Positions 29,251 through 38,315 of a stretch of DNA of 64,000 nt are shown here, one piece after another. The position numbers were made by a program, and so were the translations under genes. Origin of the DNA: Luteimonas terrae (GTDB lineage Bacteria; Pseudomonadota; Gammaproteobacteria; Xanthomonadales; Xanthomonadaceae); the NCBI RefSeq assembly GCF_004358165.1, contig NZ_SMTG01000003.1, forward strand, positions 1-64,000, written 5' to 3'. The notes below the pieces were generated by a model that did no database searches, had not been told where the DNA came from, and worked only from the letters and a program-made list of their open reading frames with translations. Positions within the stretch are counted from its first letter, which is position 1, and every line of letters starts with the position of its first letter.

Positions 29251-30365
29251 GCGTGCCGCGCCAGCGTGGACTGCACGAGGTCCGCCAGCGTCGATGCCGC
29301 CTGCGGCCGACCGAGCGCCGCCGCCGCGCGTGCGGCGTCGGGAAGCACGGTCGGAGAACTGAAGGCATCGGCAAGCAGCGCCGACAGATGCGCCGGCGTG
29401 AGCTCGGGTTCTGGCAGGCACCAGCCCACGCCCGCTGCGGCCAGCGTCTCGGCATTGCGACGCTGCTCGTCGCGCGAACCGCCCTGCGGAATCGGCACGA
29501 GGATCGCCGGCCGGCCCACGGTCAGCAGATCGGCGGCGGTCGTCGCGCCGGCGCGGGTGATGACCAGATGCGCATCGCGCAGGCGCGCGCCCATGTCGTC
29601 GAAGAACGGCCGCACGGTCGCGTCGATGCCGCCGGCCTGCAGCGCGGTCTCGACACTGGCCACGCCCTCGCCCTTCATCTGCAGCGACACCTGCAGGCGG
29701 TGGCGGATCGACTCGGGCAGTTGCAGCAACGCCGGCGGTACGAATTCGCCGAACACGCGCGCGCTCTGGCTGCCGCCGACGATCAGCACGCGCAGCGGCG
29801 CGTTCGAAGCGAGCGCCGGATAGTCGCCGCGCGCGTCGAGGATCGCCTGGCGCACCGGATTGCCGGTGTCGACGATACGCGCGGCGTCGAAGCCATGGAG
29901 CCCCGCGGTGCCTGGGAACGATGTCGCCACGCCGTCGGCGAAGCGCAGCAGTTTGCGGTTGGCCATGCTCAGGCGCGCACCCTGCTCGTGCAGCAGCAGC
30001 GGCAACCCGCGGCTTTTGGCCGCCAACGCCGGCGCGAAACTCGGATAGCCGCCGAAGCCGACCAGCAGACGCACGTCGCGTCGGCGCATGTCGGCCCGCG
30101 CCTGCGCGGTGGCGCGCAGGATGGTCAGGCCCGCGGCGAGCTTGCCGGACAGTCCACCTTCGAGACTGCGCGCCGGCAGCACCACGTGATCGAGCCCGGA
30201 CAGCGCCTGCGTGTAGGCCGCGCCGCGGCGCTCGGTGTAGATCACCACCCCGTGCCCGCGCCGTTGCAGTTCGCGCGCCAGCGCTTCGGCCGGAAACAGA
30301 TGGCCGCCGGTGCCACCGGCGGCGCAGGCGATGGTGGGGCGCGATGCGGGAGACACGTGCGACAT
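29247..30365 (-). CDS. MurG-like UDP-GlcNAc glycosyltransferase (GT28 family)
   Basis: A 372-residue GT-B protein. The N-terminal glycine loop AAGGTGGHLFPAEALA (15-30), VGFGGYPSFAPALAA, LHEQGARLSMANRKLL, TGNPVR and the C-terminal RAGATTAADLLTVGRPAILVP are MurG signatures. MurG adds GlcNAc to lipid I at the inner membrane. Two features differ: GGSQSARVF replaces the usual GGSQGA, and the Glu normally found in the GAxTxxE sugar-nucleotide motif is Asp279. It is not in a division-cell-wall cluster and is coupled to a dehydrogenase. It could be the displaced murG or a paralogue making another glycolipid; other genome copies would decide. The start MSHVSPAS fits the motif spacing. Confidence 0.75.
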   Translation of the reverse strand: MSHVSPASRPTIACAAGGTGGHLFPAEALARELQRRGHGVVIYTERRGAAYTQALSGLDHVVLPARSLEGGLSGKLAAGLTILRATAQARADMRRRDVRLLVGFGGYPSFAPALAAKSRGLPLLLHEQGARLSMANRKLLRFADGVATSFPGTAGLHGFDAARIVDTGNPVRQAILDARGDYPALASNAPLRVLIVGGSQSARVFGEFVPPALLQLPESIRHRLQVSLQMKGEGVASVETALQAGGIDATVRPFFDDMGARLRDAHLVITRAGATTAADLLTVGRPAILVPIPQGGSRDEQRRNAETLAAAGVGWCLPEPELTPAHLSALLADAFSSPTVLPDAARAAAALGRPQAASTLADLVQSTLARHA

Positions 30366-30441
30366 GGACGACCTGCGAGAACGACAGCGCACGACTATAG
30401 CCACAGCGCCGGTCGCCTTCACCCGCGCCGGGCCCTGCGGT

Positions 30442-31173
30442 TCAGTCGTCGAGCGCGCGCGTCATGAAGGTGCTGAAGGGATCGTCGACGTAGTCGCCGA
30501 ACGGGCCGCAGGGCACGAAGCCGTGCCGGGCATAGAGCGCGTGCGCCGGTGCGAACGCCGCGGCGGTCCCGGTCTCCAGGCTCAGGCGCCGCAGACCACG
30601 CGCACGCGCGGTCGCCATCAGGTGCGCGAGCAATGCCGCGGCGACGCCCTGCCGCAGGTGCGCGGGGTGGGTGCGCATGGACTTCAGTTCGCCGTGCCCG
30701 TCGCCCCCGTCGCGCAGTGCGCCGCAGCCGGCCAGCGCGCCGTCGCGCCACGCGCTGAAGAACAGCATGCCCGGCGCCTGCAGCCCGGACAGGTCGAGCG
30801 CGTGGATGCTTCCGGCCGGTGAATGCAGGGCCATGTCGTCCAGATGCGCCTGCAGCAGCGCGATGACCGCGGGATCATCGAGACCGCCTGCGCGGATCTC
30901 TAGCGCCGGCGGCTGCGCCGCCCCCTGCATCCACGCAAGCTTGCGTGCGCGCGGCTGGCGCTTGAGCTGGTACTCGGCGCGCGAGGCGCTGGCCCGATCG
31001 GGATAGTCGCGACTGGCGAGGATGCGCAGCGGCGGATTGCCCCGCGTGTACTTCGCGCCGCGGCCTGCCGCGTGTGCCTTGAACCGCGCGTCGAGATCAT
31101 TGGTGATGCCGGCGTACCAGCTGCCGTTGCGGCATTCGAGCAGGTAGAGGTGCCAGAGCGACGGTGCGGTCAT
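30442..31173 (-). CDS. GIY-YIG domain fused to GNAT acetyltransferase
   Basis: A 243-residue two-domain protein in one uninterrupted frame. Residues 5-85 are a UvrC/YhbQ-type GIY-YIG module ([18 protein letters not shown], Arg30, GAKYTRG and Glu67 in SRAEYQLK). Residues 91-243 are a GNAT fold with the acetyl-CoA loop [14 protein letters not shown] and the later [21 protein letters not shown]. The stand-alone relatives are a small structure-specific nuclease-like protein and N-acetyltransferases of uncertain substrate. Fusing them suggests acetylation linked to nucleic acid binding, which is inference. It sits between an oxidoreductase and the MurG-like gene, same strand. Confidence 0.82.
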   Translation of the reverse strand: MTAPSLWHLYLLECRNGSWYAGITNDLDARFKAHAAGRGAKYTRGNPPLRILASRDYPDRASASRAEYQLKRQPRARKLAWMQGAAQPPALEIRAGGLDDPAVIALLQAHLDDMALHSPAGSIHALDLSGLQAPGMLFFSAWRDGALAGCGALRDGGDGHGELKSMRTHPAHLRQGVAAALLAHLMATARARGLRRLSLETGTAAAFAPAHALYARHGFVPCGPFGDYVDDPFSTFMTRALDD

Positions 31174-31204
31174 CGCACCGATTATCCATACGTGCGCGGC
31201 GCTG

Positions 31205-32419
31205 TCAGCGGTCGAGTCGATCGAAGGAGAACAGCGCCGCCAGCGGATGTTTGCGCCGCTCGATCAGCGCCCGCAGCAGACCCGCGCCCAGCATCGAATA
31301 GGTGATGCCGTTGCCGCCGTAGGCCATCGCGAAATGCACGCGCGTGCCGGTCGCGGCATGCGGGCCGAAGAACGGCAGGCCGTCGTCGGTTTCGGCGAAG
31401 GTGCCGGCCCAGGAGAACGTGGGCGTCAGGTCGAGATCCGGGCGGATCTTCGCGATCTGTTTCATCAGCACGCGTGCCTTCTTCTCCACCCGCGCGTCGC
31501 GTCGCGCGGGCACGTCGACATCGTCGTCCTCGCCGCCGATCAGCAGGCGCCGGTCGCCGGTGGTACGCATGTAGAGATAGGGCCGCGCGGTTTCCCAGAC
31601 GAGGATGTGGGTGAGCGGACCCAGCTCGGCTTCGGAGATCGGATCGGTGACGAAGGCATAGCTGCTGCGGTTACGCGCGACCTGCCTGGGCAGCCAGTGC
31701 TGGCTGGCATAGCCCGCGGCGATCACGACGTGGCGGGCGCGGATGCGCGCGCCGTTGCCGGTCGTCGCGACGACATCCCGCGGACGCGCATCGAGCCGCA
31801 GGATCGCGGTGCGGTCGAACACCTGCGCGCCGCGTTTCACCAGTCGCGCGAGCAGCTGTGACGCGAAGCGGTAGGGATCGACCTGCGCGGCCTGCTTGCT
31901 GCGCAGCGCAGCAGGCGCGTCGATCAGGTATTCGGCCTTCAGCGGTTCCGATTCCAGATACTCGATGTCGAAGCCGTGGCGTCGACGCGCCTCGTATTCC
32001 TCGCGCAGGCTGGCGACGTCGCGCTTGCGGCTGGCGTAGTACAGGCTGTCGGCGCGTTCGAAATCCACATCGCGCAGGCCGCGCGCCACCTCGCCCAGCA
32101 GGTCGATCGATTCTCCGCAGGCGCGATACGCGAGCGCGGCATCGTCCTCGCCGTAACGCTTGGTCAGATCCACCAGATGGGTGTCGATCTCGTACTGCAG
32201 CAGCGCAGTGCTCGCGGCCGTGCTGCCCCAGGCGATGTCGCGCTGCTCGACGACGACGACCGAATGTCCGTGCGTAGCGAGTTCGTCGGCGATCAACGCG
32301 CCGGTGATGCCGCCGCCGACGACCAGCACGTCGCAGGCCACGTCCGCTTCGAGCCGCGGGAATGCGTGCATCAGACCGTTGCGCACGGCCCAGAAGGGAT
32401 AACCGCTCTTGAGGTCCAT
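31205..32419 (-). CDS. FAD-dependent oxidoreductase (DAO/glycine oxidase family)
   Basis: A 404-residue protein with the FAD motif [19 protein letters not shown] (30-48) and a C-terminal [20 protein letters not shown] segment that closes the flavin site. The family includes D-amino-acid and glycine oxidases and relatives; the conserved [16 protein letters not shown] segment is typical of uncharacterised bacterial members. It is cytoplasmic, with no signal peptide. The start [10 protein letters not shown] was chosen over an ATG 17 codons upstream by similarity of the N-terminus. It diverges from the YhiN-like gene across 125 nt. Substrate unknown. Confidence 0.8.
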   Translation of the reverse strand: MDLKSGYPFWAVRNGLMHAFPRLEADVACDVLVVGGGITGALIADELATHGHSVVVVEQRDIAWGSTAASTALLQYEIDTHLVDLTKRYGEDDAALAYRACGESIDLLGEVARGLRDVDFERADSLYYASRKRDVASLREEYEARRRHGFDIEYLESEPLKAEYLIDAPAALRSKQAAQVDPYRFASQLLARLVKRGAQVFDRTAILRLDARPRDVVATTGNGARIRARHVVIAAGYASQHWLPRQVARNRSSYAFVTDPISEAELGPLTHILVWETARPYLYMRTTGDRRLLIGGEDDDVDVPARRDARVEKKARVLMKQIAKIRPDLDLTPTFSWAGTFAETDDGLPFFGPHAATGTRVHFAMAYGGNGITYSMLGAGLLRALIERRKHPLAALFSFDRLDR

Positions 32420-32544
32420 GCATGCGCATCGATGGGAGGTGCTGCAGTCTGGACGCGCGCGCGTGAACACGTCGCTGACGGCGTCCGACGACAGCCGCGG
32501 CCGGCGCCCGCTAGACTGCGCGCCCCTGCCCCACCCGTGCCACG

Positions 32545-33762
32545 ATGTCCGTCGTTCCAGCCCCCGCCTCCACCGCCCCGCCGTCCACCGAGTGGGACGT
32601 CATCGTGCTGGGCGCCGGCGCGGCCGGCCTGATGGCGGCGATCGCCGCCGGCCAGCGCGGCCGCCGCGTGCTGGTGCTCGACCACGCGAACAAGGTCGGC
32701 AAGAAGATCCTGATGTCGGGCGGCGGCCACTGCAATTTCACCAATACCGGCACGTCGCCGGCGCAGTACCTGTCGAACAACCCGCACTTCGCCAAGTCCG
32801 CGCTTGCGCGCTATCTGCCGCAGGATTTCATCGATCTGGTCGACCGCCACGGCATCGCCTGGCACGAGAAGGAGCTGGGCCAGCTGTTCTGCGATGGATC
32901 GTCGAAACAGATCGTGCAGCTGCTGCTCGACGAAGCCGACGCCGTCGGCGTCAAGGTGCGCACGCACTGCAGGGTCGAACTGCCGCGCAAGGTCGACGGC
33001 GGTTTCCTGCTGGCGACCTCGGCAGGCCGCGTGCACTGCGCGTCGCTGGTAGTCGCCACCGGCGGGCTGTCGATTCCGACGATGGGCGCGACCGGCTTCG
33101 GCTACGAGATCGCCACCGCATCCGGTCATTCGCTGGTGCCGACCCGCGCCGGTCTCGTGCCGCTGACGCTCAGCGGCAAGCACCAGGAACGGCTGGCGGA
33201 ACTGTCGGGCGTGGCACTCGACGTCGAGGCTGGCTGCAACGGCGCGTTCTTCCGCAACCGCATGCTGGTCACCCACCGCGGCATCAGTGGGCCGGCGATC
33301 CTGCAGATCTCGTCCTACTGGCAGCCCGGCGACGATCTGCGGCTGGACCTGCTGCCCGGCCGCGACGCGCTGGCCTGGCTGCAGGCGCAGCAGGCCGAGC
33401 GTCCCGGCACCGAGCTGAAGAACGTGCTGGCCGAACTGATGCCGCGCCGCTTCGCGCAGCGTCTGTGCGAGGTCTGGCTGCCGAACCGGCCGATGAAGCA
33501 GTACACCCCGCCGCAGCTGCAGGACACCGCCGCCCTGCTGCAGGCCTGGCCCCTGGTCGCCAGCGGCACCGAAGGCTATCGCACCGCCGAGGTCACGCTG
33601 GGCGGCGTGGACACCGCCGAGGTGTCCTCGCGCACGCTCGAATCGAAGCGCGTGCCCGGGCTGTACTTCGTCGGCGAGGTGCTCGACGTCACCGGCTGGC
33701 TCGGCGGCTACAACTTCCAGTGGGCGTGGGCGTCGGGGATGGCGGCCGGCAGCGTCGCCTGA
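32545..33762 (+). CDS. HI0933/YhiN family flavoprotein
   Basis: A 405-residue NAD(P)/FAD-dependent oxidoreductase of the BaiN/HI0933 type. Visible are the FAD motif VIVLGAGAAGLMAA (19-32), the family signature KILMSGGGHCNFTN (54-67) and the closing PGLYFVGEVLDVTGWLGGYN. Homologues are widespread; one characterised relative reduces bile-acid intermediates, but the general role is unknown. The insert domain (about 195-340) carries THRGISGPAILQISS. It converges on aroG with 28 nt between, containing a small hairpin. Confidence 0.85.
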   Translation: MSVVPAPASTAPPSTEWDVIVLGAGAAGLMAAIAAGQRGRRVLVLDHANKVGKKILMSGGGHCNFTNTGTSPAQYLSNNPHFAKSALARYLPQDFIDLVDRHGIAWHEKELGQLFCDGSSKQIVQLLLDEADAVGVKVRTHCRVELPRKVDGGFLLATSAGRVHCASLVVATGGLSIPTMGATGFGYEIATASGHSLVPTRAGLVPLTLSGKHQERLAELSGVALDVEAGCNGAFFRNRMLVTHRGISGPAILQISSYWQPGDDLRLDLLPGRDALAWLQAQQAERPGTELKNVLAELMPRRFAQRLCEVWLPNRPMKQYTPPQLQDTAALLQAWPLVASGTEGYRTAEVTLGGVDTAEVSSRTLESKRVPGLYFVGEVLDVTGWLGGYNFQWAWASGMAAGSVA

Positions 33763-33776
33763 AACTTACTCCTTGG

Positions 33777-33792
33777 GAGCGCGCTTGCGCTC
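33777..33792. terminator. Small hairpin between convergent genes
   Basis: GAGCGC-GCTT-GCGCTC overlaps the aroG stop codon; there is no T-tract. It is the only candidate 3'-end structure for either gene. Confidence 0.3.
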
Positions 33793-34864
33793 AGGCCGCC
33801 CGCGACGCCATCTTCGCGCGCCGCGTGCGCACCGCGTCGGCAAGACGATCGAGCGTACGCACCGTCGTCGCCCAGTCGATGCAGCCGTCGGTGATGCTCT
33901 GCCCGTAGACCAGCGGCACGCCCGGCGCGAGCGCCTGCTTGCCCGCGACCAGATGGCTCTCGATCATCGCGCCGACGATGCGGTCTTCGCCGCCTTCGAT
34001 CTGCCGTGCGATGTCCTCGATCACCGTCGGCTGGTTGTCCGGATTCTTGCCGCTGTTGGCGTGGCTGGCGTCGATCATCAGCGCCGCGCGCAGACCCTGC
34101 GCCTGCAGCACGCCCGCGGCGGCGTCGACGTGCGTGGGGTCGTAGTTCGGCGCCGCGCCGCCGCGCAGGATCACGTGGCAATCGGGATTGCCGGCCGTGG
34201 TCGCGATCGCGCAACGTCCGTCCTTGCCGACCGCCAGGAAATGATGCGGATGCGAGGCCGCGCCGACCGCGTCGACCGCGATGCGCACGTCGCCGCCCGT
34301 GCCGTTCTTGAAACCGACCGGGCACGACAGGCCCGAGGCCATCTCGCGATGCACCTGGCTCTCGGTCGTGCGCGCACCGATCGCGCCCCAGGCGACCAGA
34401 TCGGCGAGGTACTGCGGGCTGATGATGTCGAGGAACTCCACGCCTGCCGGCAGGCCCAGCGCGTTGATCTCACGCAGCAGCCCGCGCGCCAGGCGCAGGC
34501 CCTTGTCGATGCGGAAGCTGCCGTCGAGATCGGGGTCGTTGATCAGGCCCTTCCAGCCGATCGTCGTGCGCGGCTTCTCGAAGTAGACGCGCATCACCAG
34601 CTCCAGCGCGTCGCCGTGCGTGTCGCGCAACGCACGCAGCCTTTGCGCGTAGTCCATCGCCGCGACCGGGTCGTGGATCGAGCATGGACCGACCACGACG
34701 ATCATCCGGTCGTCCTCGCCGTGGAGAATCGCGTGGCAGGCACTGCGCGCGTCGGCGACGGTGGCCGACATCGCATCGCTGCAGGGCAGTTCGGCGAGCA
34801 GTGTGGCGGGCGGGGTCAGCGGCGTGAGGTCACGGATGCGCAGGTCGTCGGTGTGCGGGGGCAT
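33791..34864 (-). CDS. aroG: 3-deoxy-7-phosphoheptulonate synthase (DAHP synthase, class I)
   Basis: A 357-residue type I DAHP synthase (AroG/AroF/AroH type), which condenses PEP and erythrose-4-phosphate in the first step of the shikimate pathway. Recognisable are VVGPCSIHDPVAAMDYA, MRVYFEKPRTTIGWKGLIND, VGFKNGTGGD and MIDASHANSGKNP, carrying PEP and metal ligands. Length agrees with the 350-residue family. Which aromatic amino acid feeds back allosterically cannot be read reliably. Transcription is very likely controlled by the attenuator just upstream: a leader peptide rich in Phe, Tyr and Trp followed by a terminator 34 nt before the ATG. The symbol refers to the family and not to a proven isozyme. 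Confidence 0.94.
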   Translation of the reverse strand: MPPHTDDLRIRDLTPLTPPATLLAELPCSDAMSATVADARSACHAILHGEDDRMIVVVGPCSIHDPVAAMDYAQRLRALRDTHGDALELVMRVYFEKPRTTIGWKGLINDPDLDGSFRIDKGLRLARGLLREINALGLPAGVEFLDIISPQYLADLVAWGAIGARTTESQVHREMASGLSCPVGFKNGTGGDVRIAVDAVGAASHPHHFLAVGKDGRCAIATTAGNPDCHVILRGGAAPNYDPTHVDAAAGVLQAQGLRAALMIDASHANSGKNPDNQPTVIEDIARQIEGGEDRIVGAMIESHLVAGKQALAPGVPLVYGQSITDGCIDWATTVRTLDRLADAVRTRRAKMASRAA

Positions 34865-34884
34865 GGTCGATCTCGAAAACGGGG

Positions 34885-34926
34885 AGGCGAAAACGAAACA
34901 AGCCGCCAGGGTCGCTGGCGGCTTGT
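34885..34926 (-). terminator. aroG attenuator terminator
   Basis: A 12-bp perfect stem ACAAGCCGCCAG/CTGGCGGCTTGT with a CGACC loop runs into TTCGTTTTCG on the minus strand. It begins 22 nt after the leader-peptide stop codon and ends before aroG. Its 5' arm contains GCCGCC, which can instead pair with GGCGGC at 34971-34976 inside the leader reading frame, giving a mutually exclusive antiterminator. Confidence 0.85.
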
Positions 34927-34948
34927 CGGGTGTGCGTGCGGCCTGGGA

Positions 34949-35029
34949 TCAGGGCGCGCGCGGACCGTCCGCCGCCGGTGGCGTCGGAAACGCATACCAG
35001 TAGAAGAACGTGGCGTGGCGGGCGGTCAT
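34949..35029 (-). CDS. Aromatic-amino-acid leader peptide of aroG
   Basis: A 26-codon reading frame on the minus strand with AAGG 6 nt before the ATG. Codons 7-14 read T-F-F-Y-W-Y-A-F: six aromatic codons in seven, including one Trp. The rest is Ala/Pro-rich. It is followed by a terminator and then aroG. Such leaders act by ribosome stalling: shortage of charged tRNA-Phe, -Tyr or -Trp halts the ribosome at 34988-35008, freeing the downstream GGCGGC to pair with the terminator's 5' arm. The peptide itself is not expected to have a function. The 67-nt gap to the preceding gene must hold the promoter. Confidence 0.88.
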   Translation of the reverse strand: MTARHATFFYWYAFPTPPAADGPRAP

Positions 35030-35096
35030 GGCGCCCTTGATAGCACGGCATGTCGTGGCGCGCGACGGTTGCAGGCGCGACCATCGCCGCGGGCAC

Positions 35097-37286
35097 TCAC
35101 TCGGGCAACAGCGGCGGGCGCGATTCGTACCAGTTGCGGGCGCCGGCGATGTGCAGCTTGCGATCGCCGCCCTGCAGTTCGACGCCCATGCCGAGCACGC
35201 CCCAGCGCGCGTACAGATCGCCGTCGGGCGTGCCGTCGCTGATGCGCAGGCGCGCCTGCAGATCGATCCGGTCATTGCTGGCCTGCACGCGATCGAACAC
35301 CAGCTCGCGTTCGCGGAGGCGCAACTGCCCGGTCGCGTGCGCCTCGCCCGAGTCGATCAGGTCGCCGATCCAGCGCGGAAACACGCTGCGTTCGGCGAAC
35401 AGGCCCAGCAACACGCTGACATCGCGCATGTCCAGGCGACCGCGTCCCGTGACCTCGAACGGCTGGCCCCACGTCAGCGTGCCGTCCTCAAGCGCCATCT
35501 GCGCCCACCACGGTGCATCGCCGCTCTCGGCCCCGTCCAGGCGCACGCCGTCGAGCTGCAACGCGAGCGCATCGATGACGTAGCGCCGACCGACCTTCTG
35601 CATCCGCGTCAGCCGGCTGTCGAGATCGACATCGCCCGACAGCCGCGACGGGCCCAGCGCGACGCGCACGCCCTGTCCGCGCACGCGCATGTGGCCACTG
35701 ACCATCTCGCCGGCGTTGTCGAGCCGGATGTCGCCGCTTGCATGACCGCTGCCCCCGAGCAGGCGCGCACTGTCGCCCGGCAGATAGCGGTTGTACGTGC
35801 GCAGGTCCGGCACTTCGGCATCGGCAAAGCGCAGGTGCGCATCGAGGCGTTCGTGGAATTCGGCCAGTGCACCGGTGGAGGCGAGATCGAGCCGCAGGTC
35901 GCGGCCGCGCAGGTCGATCCGCTTGGGCGCGGACTCCGGCGCGAGCGTGAAGCGGTCCATGACGATCGCGATCGTCGTGCGCGGCGAGGCCGCATCGCCC
36001 TGCATGCGCATGCGGGCGTGGGCCTGACCGCTGAACCGGTTGTCGAGCACGCGCGCCGCCAGCGCGGCATCGTCGATGTCGATGCGGCTGCCGGGCTGCA
36101 GCGCGCCATCGGCCAGGCGCACGTCCGCGTCGAGGTCGGCGCGCCCGTTGAAGGCCAGCCAGTCGACGTCGTCGAGGATCACGTCGATCCAGCGCAACGG
36201 CACGTCCGGCCAGCGCGTTTCGACGGTGCCGCCCAGCGCGCGCAGCGGCCGCAGCCAGTCGTCGGGACCAAGCCGTCGATCGGCGACGCGCAGGTCGGCA
36301 CGCAGGTGCGGCGTGCCCGATCCCGGCGGCGGCACGCGCGCCGCGACGTGAATCGCATCGCGCGTGGTGCGCAGTGCGACGCCGAGCGGATGCCGCAGGG
36401 GCGCGCCTTCGCGCGTGCTCGAGAACACCGGCGCCGACCAGTCGAGCCGGCTGCCGGGCATCAGCACGCCGCGTTCGAGCGTCAGGTCGGCCCGCAGGCG
36501 CCCGACGAAACCGGCCGCGCCGATCGGCAGCGGGTCGTCGTCGCGGGCGACGAGATCGATGCCGGGCGCCGGGCCATCGACGCGCATGTGCGCATCGAGC
36601 AGCACGAGTTTCTCCTCGCCCTGCGCCTGCTCGCGGATGTGCGCGGGAATCGCGATCTCGAACTCCAGCAGCCCGTCGCGCAGCAGCGGCACGTCGGCGA
36701 CCTGCAGGGTCGCGTCGGGCATGTGCAGCGTCGACCGGCCGACTTCCATCGCGCCGCCCTGCAGCGTCTTCTCGAAGACGAAGCGCGCCTCGCCGTGGCC
36801 GGTCACGCGGGTGTCGTAGAAATCCAGACGCAGCAGGCTGGGGGTGGTGATCGCATCGAAGCGCAGCGTCCATGGCGTCTTGCCCGGCCGTACGGTCGAG
36901 GGCAGATCCTGCGTGGTGCGCGCCACGTGCACAGACACGTCATGCGCGCGGATCGTGCCGAACGCGACCTCGCGCCACAGCAGCGGCAGCAGCTTGATGC
37001 GCCCGTTCGCCCGCGGGCTGGCGATCGTCCAGCGATTGGTGCGGGCGTGCCCGCCCATGACGATCCCGCGCGCGTGGATGTGCCCGGGATACAGGCTCAT
37101 CGCCCAGTCCCAGCGCGCGTGATAGCGCTCGGGCTTGCCGTTGATCACGCCCGCGCCGAACGCGCTGTTGAGAAACACGTTCGCCGCGATCAGGTACAGG
37201 ACGTACAGCGCGGCCAGCACGAGACCCGCACGCCGCAGTTCCTTGCGGTGCGCACGCCACCACGGAACAGGGGAAGTCGTCGGCAT
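35097..37286 (-). CDS. AsmA/YhdP-like large periplasmic protein, uncharacterised
   Basis: A 729-residue protein with one N-terminal membrane helix (about 19-43, RRAGLVLAALYVLYLIAANV) and then an almost wholly beta-rich periplasmic body with repeating segments such as RLDWSAPV, GRADLDADVRLADGAL and SGDIRLDNAGEMVSG. Alternating beta strands after a single anchor, with no catalytic motif, resemble the AsmA-like and DUF748-like groups, which are thought to move lipids between membranes through a hydrophobic groove. I assign only the general class. It lies 67 nt upstream of the aroG leader and 48 nt after the DUF6445-like gene, same strand. LPS export genes are elsewhere in the window. Confidence 0.6.
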   Translation of the reverse strand: MPTTSPVPWWRAHRKELRRAGLVLAALYVLYLIAANVFLNSAFGAGVINGKPERYHARWDWAMSLYPGHIHARGIVMGGHARTNRWTIASPRANGRIKLLPLLWREVAFGTIRAHDVSVHVARTTQDLPSTVRPGKTPWTLRFDAITTPSLLRLDFYDTRVTGHGEARFVFEKTLQGGAMEVGRSTLHMPDATLQVADVPLLRDGLLEFEIAIPAHIREQAQGEEKLVLLDAHMRVDGPAPGIDLVARDDDPLPIGAAGFVGRLRADLTLERGVLMPGSRLDWSAPVFSSTREGAPLRHPLGVALRTTRDAIHVAARVPPPGSGTPHLRADLRVADRRLGPDDWLRPLRALGGTVETRWPDVPLRWIDVILDDVDWLAFNGRADLDADVRLADGALQPGSRIDIDDAALAARVLDNRFSGQAHARMRMQGDAASPRTTIAIVMDRFTLAPESAPKRIDLRGRDLRLDLASTGALAEFHERLDAHLRFADAEVPDLRTYNRYLPGDSARLLGGSGHASGDIRLDNAGEMVSGHMRVRGQGVRVALGPSRLSGDVDLDSRLTRMQKVGRRYVIDALALQLDGVRLDGAESGDAPWWAQMALEDGTLTWGQPFEVTGRGRLDMRDVSVLLGLFAERSVFPRWIGDLIDSGEAHATGQLRLRERELVFDRVQASNDRIDLQARLRISDGTPDGDLYARWGVLGMGVELQGGDRKLHIAGARNWYESRPPLLPE

Positions 37287-37334
37287 GGCGACAGCTTCAC
37301 CGAAGGCCGGTGACGGCCGCCTGCACGCGTGCGC

Positions 37335-37946
37335 TCAGGCGCGGGTGAAGAACATCAGATAGACGAAGCGCGCGTCGTCCATCGTACTGCCGAAGGCCTC
37401 GCCGGCGCTGTGCCACATCCAGGGGCGCAGCAGTACGAGGCGGTTGAATCGCATCGGGACGCGCATCGTCATTTCCCACTTCGACGCGTCATTGCTGTCG
37501 CGTGCGATCAGCTCGCTCTGGACCTGCGCAAAGCTCTCCAGTCCCATCGACGCGAGTTCGGCCGCATTGGTCGGCGCGTGATCGGTCCCGGTCGGCAGAT
37601 GGCGGTAGAACTCGGTGCCGCCGCTGCAATCCTGCGGCCGGCTCAGGTAGAGAATGCCCGACCATTCGACCGGGCCGTCGATATGCACCCGGCCCAGGCC
37701 CACGTCGTTGGCACGCGTAATACGGAACTTGGCGTGCGAGTGCTGCGGCTCGATCGGCCGCAGCGGTTCGCCGACCAGATGCGAGATCGCCTGGGGCAAG
37801 CCTGGAATCTGGATGCGCTGCTGCGAGTTGCGCCCGGGGAAGTTGCCCTGCAGATCGGGATACTCCAACCGTAGACCCGCCTCTCGCAGCGCCCACGCGT
37901 CGCGTTCGCCGAGAAAATCGTCGATGACCATCAGGGATGTGCGCAT
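37335..37946 (-). CDS. DUF6445-like putative 2-oxoglutarate/Fe(II) oxygenase
   Basis: A 203-residue protein with the 2OG-Fe(II) pattern: His-x-Asp in GRVHIDGPVEW, a WSGILYLSRPQDCSGGTEFYRH strand pair, and a distal MWHSAGEAFGS whose His would complete the triad. An Arg 10-20 residues later (DDARFVYLMFF) could bind 2-oxoglutarate. Proteins of this type have been seen near tryptophan halogenases and TonB systems; substrate unknown. It is codirectional with the AsmA-like gene 48 nt downstream. There is no signal peptide. Confidence 0.6.
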   Translation of the reverse strand: MRTSLMVIDDFLGERDAWALREAGLRLEYPDLQGNFPGRNSQQRIQIPGLPQAISHLVGEPLRPIEPQHSHAKFRITRANDVGLGRVHIDGPVEWSGILYLSRPQDCSGGTEFYRHLPTGTDHAPTNAAELASMGLESFAQVQSELIARDSNDASKWEMTMRVPMRFNRLVLLRPWMWHSAGEAFGSTMDDARFVYLMFFTRA

Positions 37947-38014
37947 CGCGAAAGCCTAACGACGCGACAGCGCAGCCTCAAGAACGCCGCACCGTGATGC
38001 GCCCGGACGCAGTC

Positions 38015-38215
38015 TCAATCCCGCACGATGCGCGACACGCGCCAGCCGCCGTGGCTGCGGAAGCGGCCGCTGTTGCCGGTCAGCGTGTAGCGCATGCCGA
38101 CCCAGACCGCGACCGGCCATGCACAGTCCCACGACCGCGCCTTGTCCGTCGCCTTGCGGAAGTCGGACAGCCGCCCGCGCTCTGCCCGCCCGTTGCCTGC
38201 GCTTTCGCCGCGCAT
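38015..38215 (-). CDS. Small hypothetical protein
   Basis: A 66-residue frame starting at an ATG with AGGGG 5 nt upstream. The C-terminal half (AWPVAVWVGMRYTLTGNSGR, then HGGWRVSRIVRD) has unremarkable amino-acid composition rather than the Arg/Pro bias of false frames here. A promoter-like AT-rich patch with a CRP/Clp-like box lies 100 nt upstream. I do not recognise the family. An overlapping longer frame on the same strand is Arg-rich and rejected. Confidence 0.5.
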   Translation of the reverse strand: MRGESAGNGRAERGRLSDFRKATDKARSWDCAWPVAVWVGMRYTLTGNSGRFRSHGGWRVSRIVRD

Positions 38216-38315
38216 GCGTCCCCTGCCTGTTATCGACCACTCCTGTCTGAAGATCCGGTTCCCTCGGATGGCCGGCGCGCCTCCCCCCGCACCGACCTGA
38301 CTATCTCACCATAAA

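Noticed and set aside
37956..38240. 94-codon Arg-rich frame overlapping the small gene at 38015-38215
   Set aside because: The overlapping frame has a better Shine-Dalgarno sequence and balanced composition.
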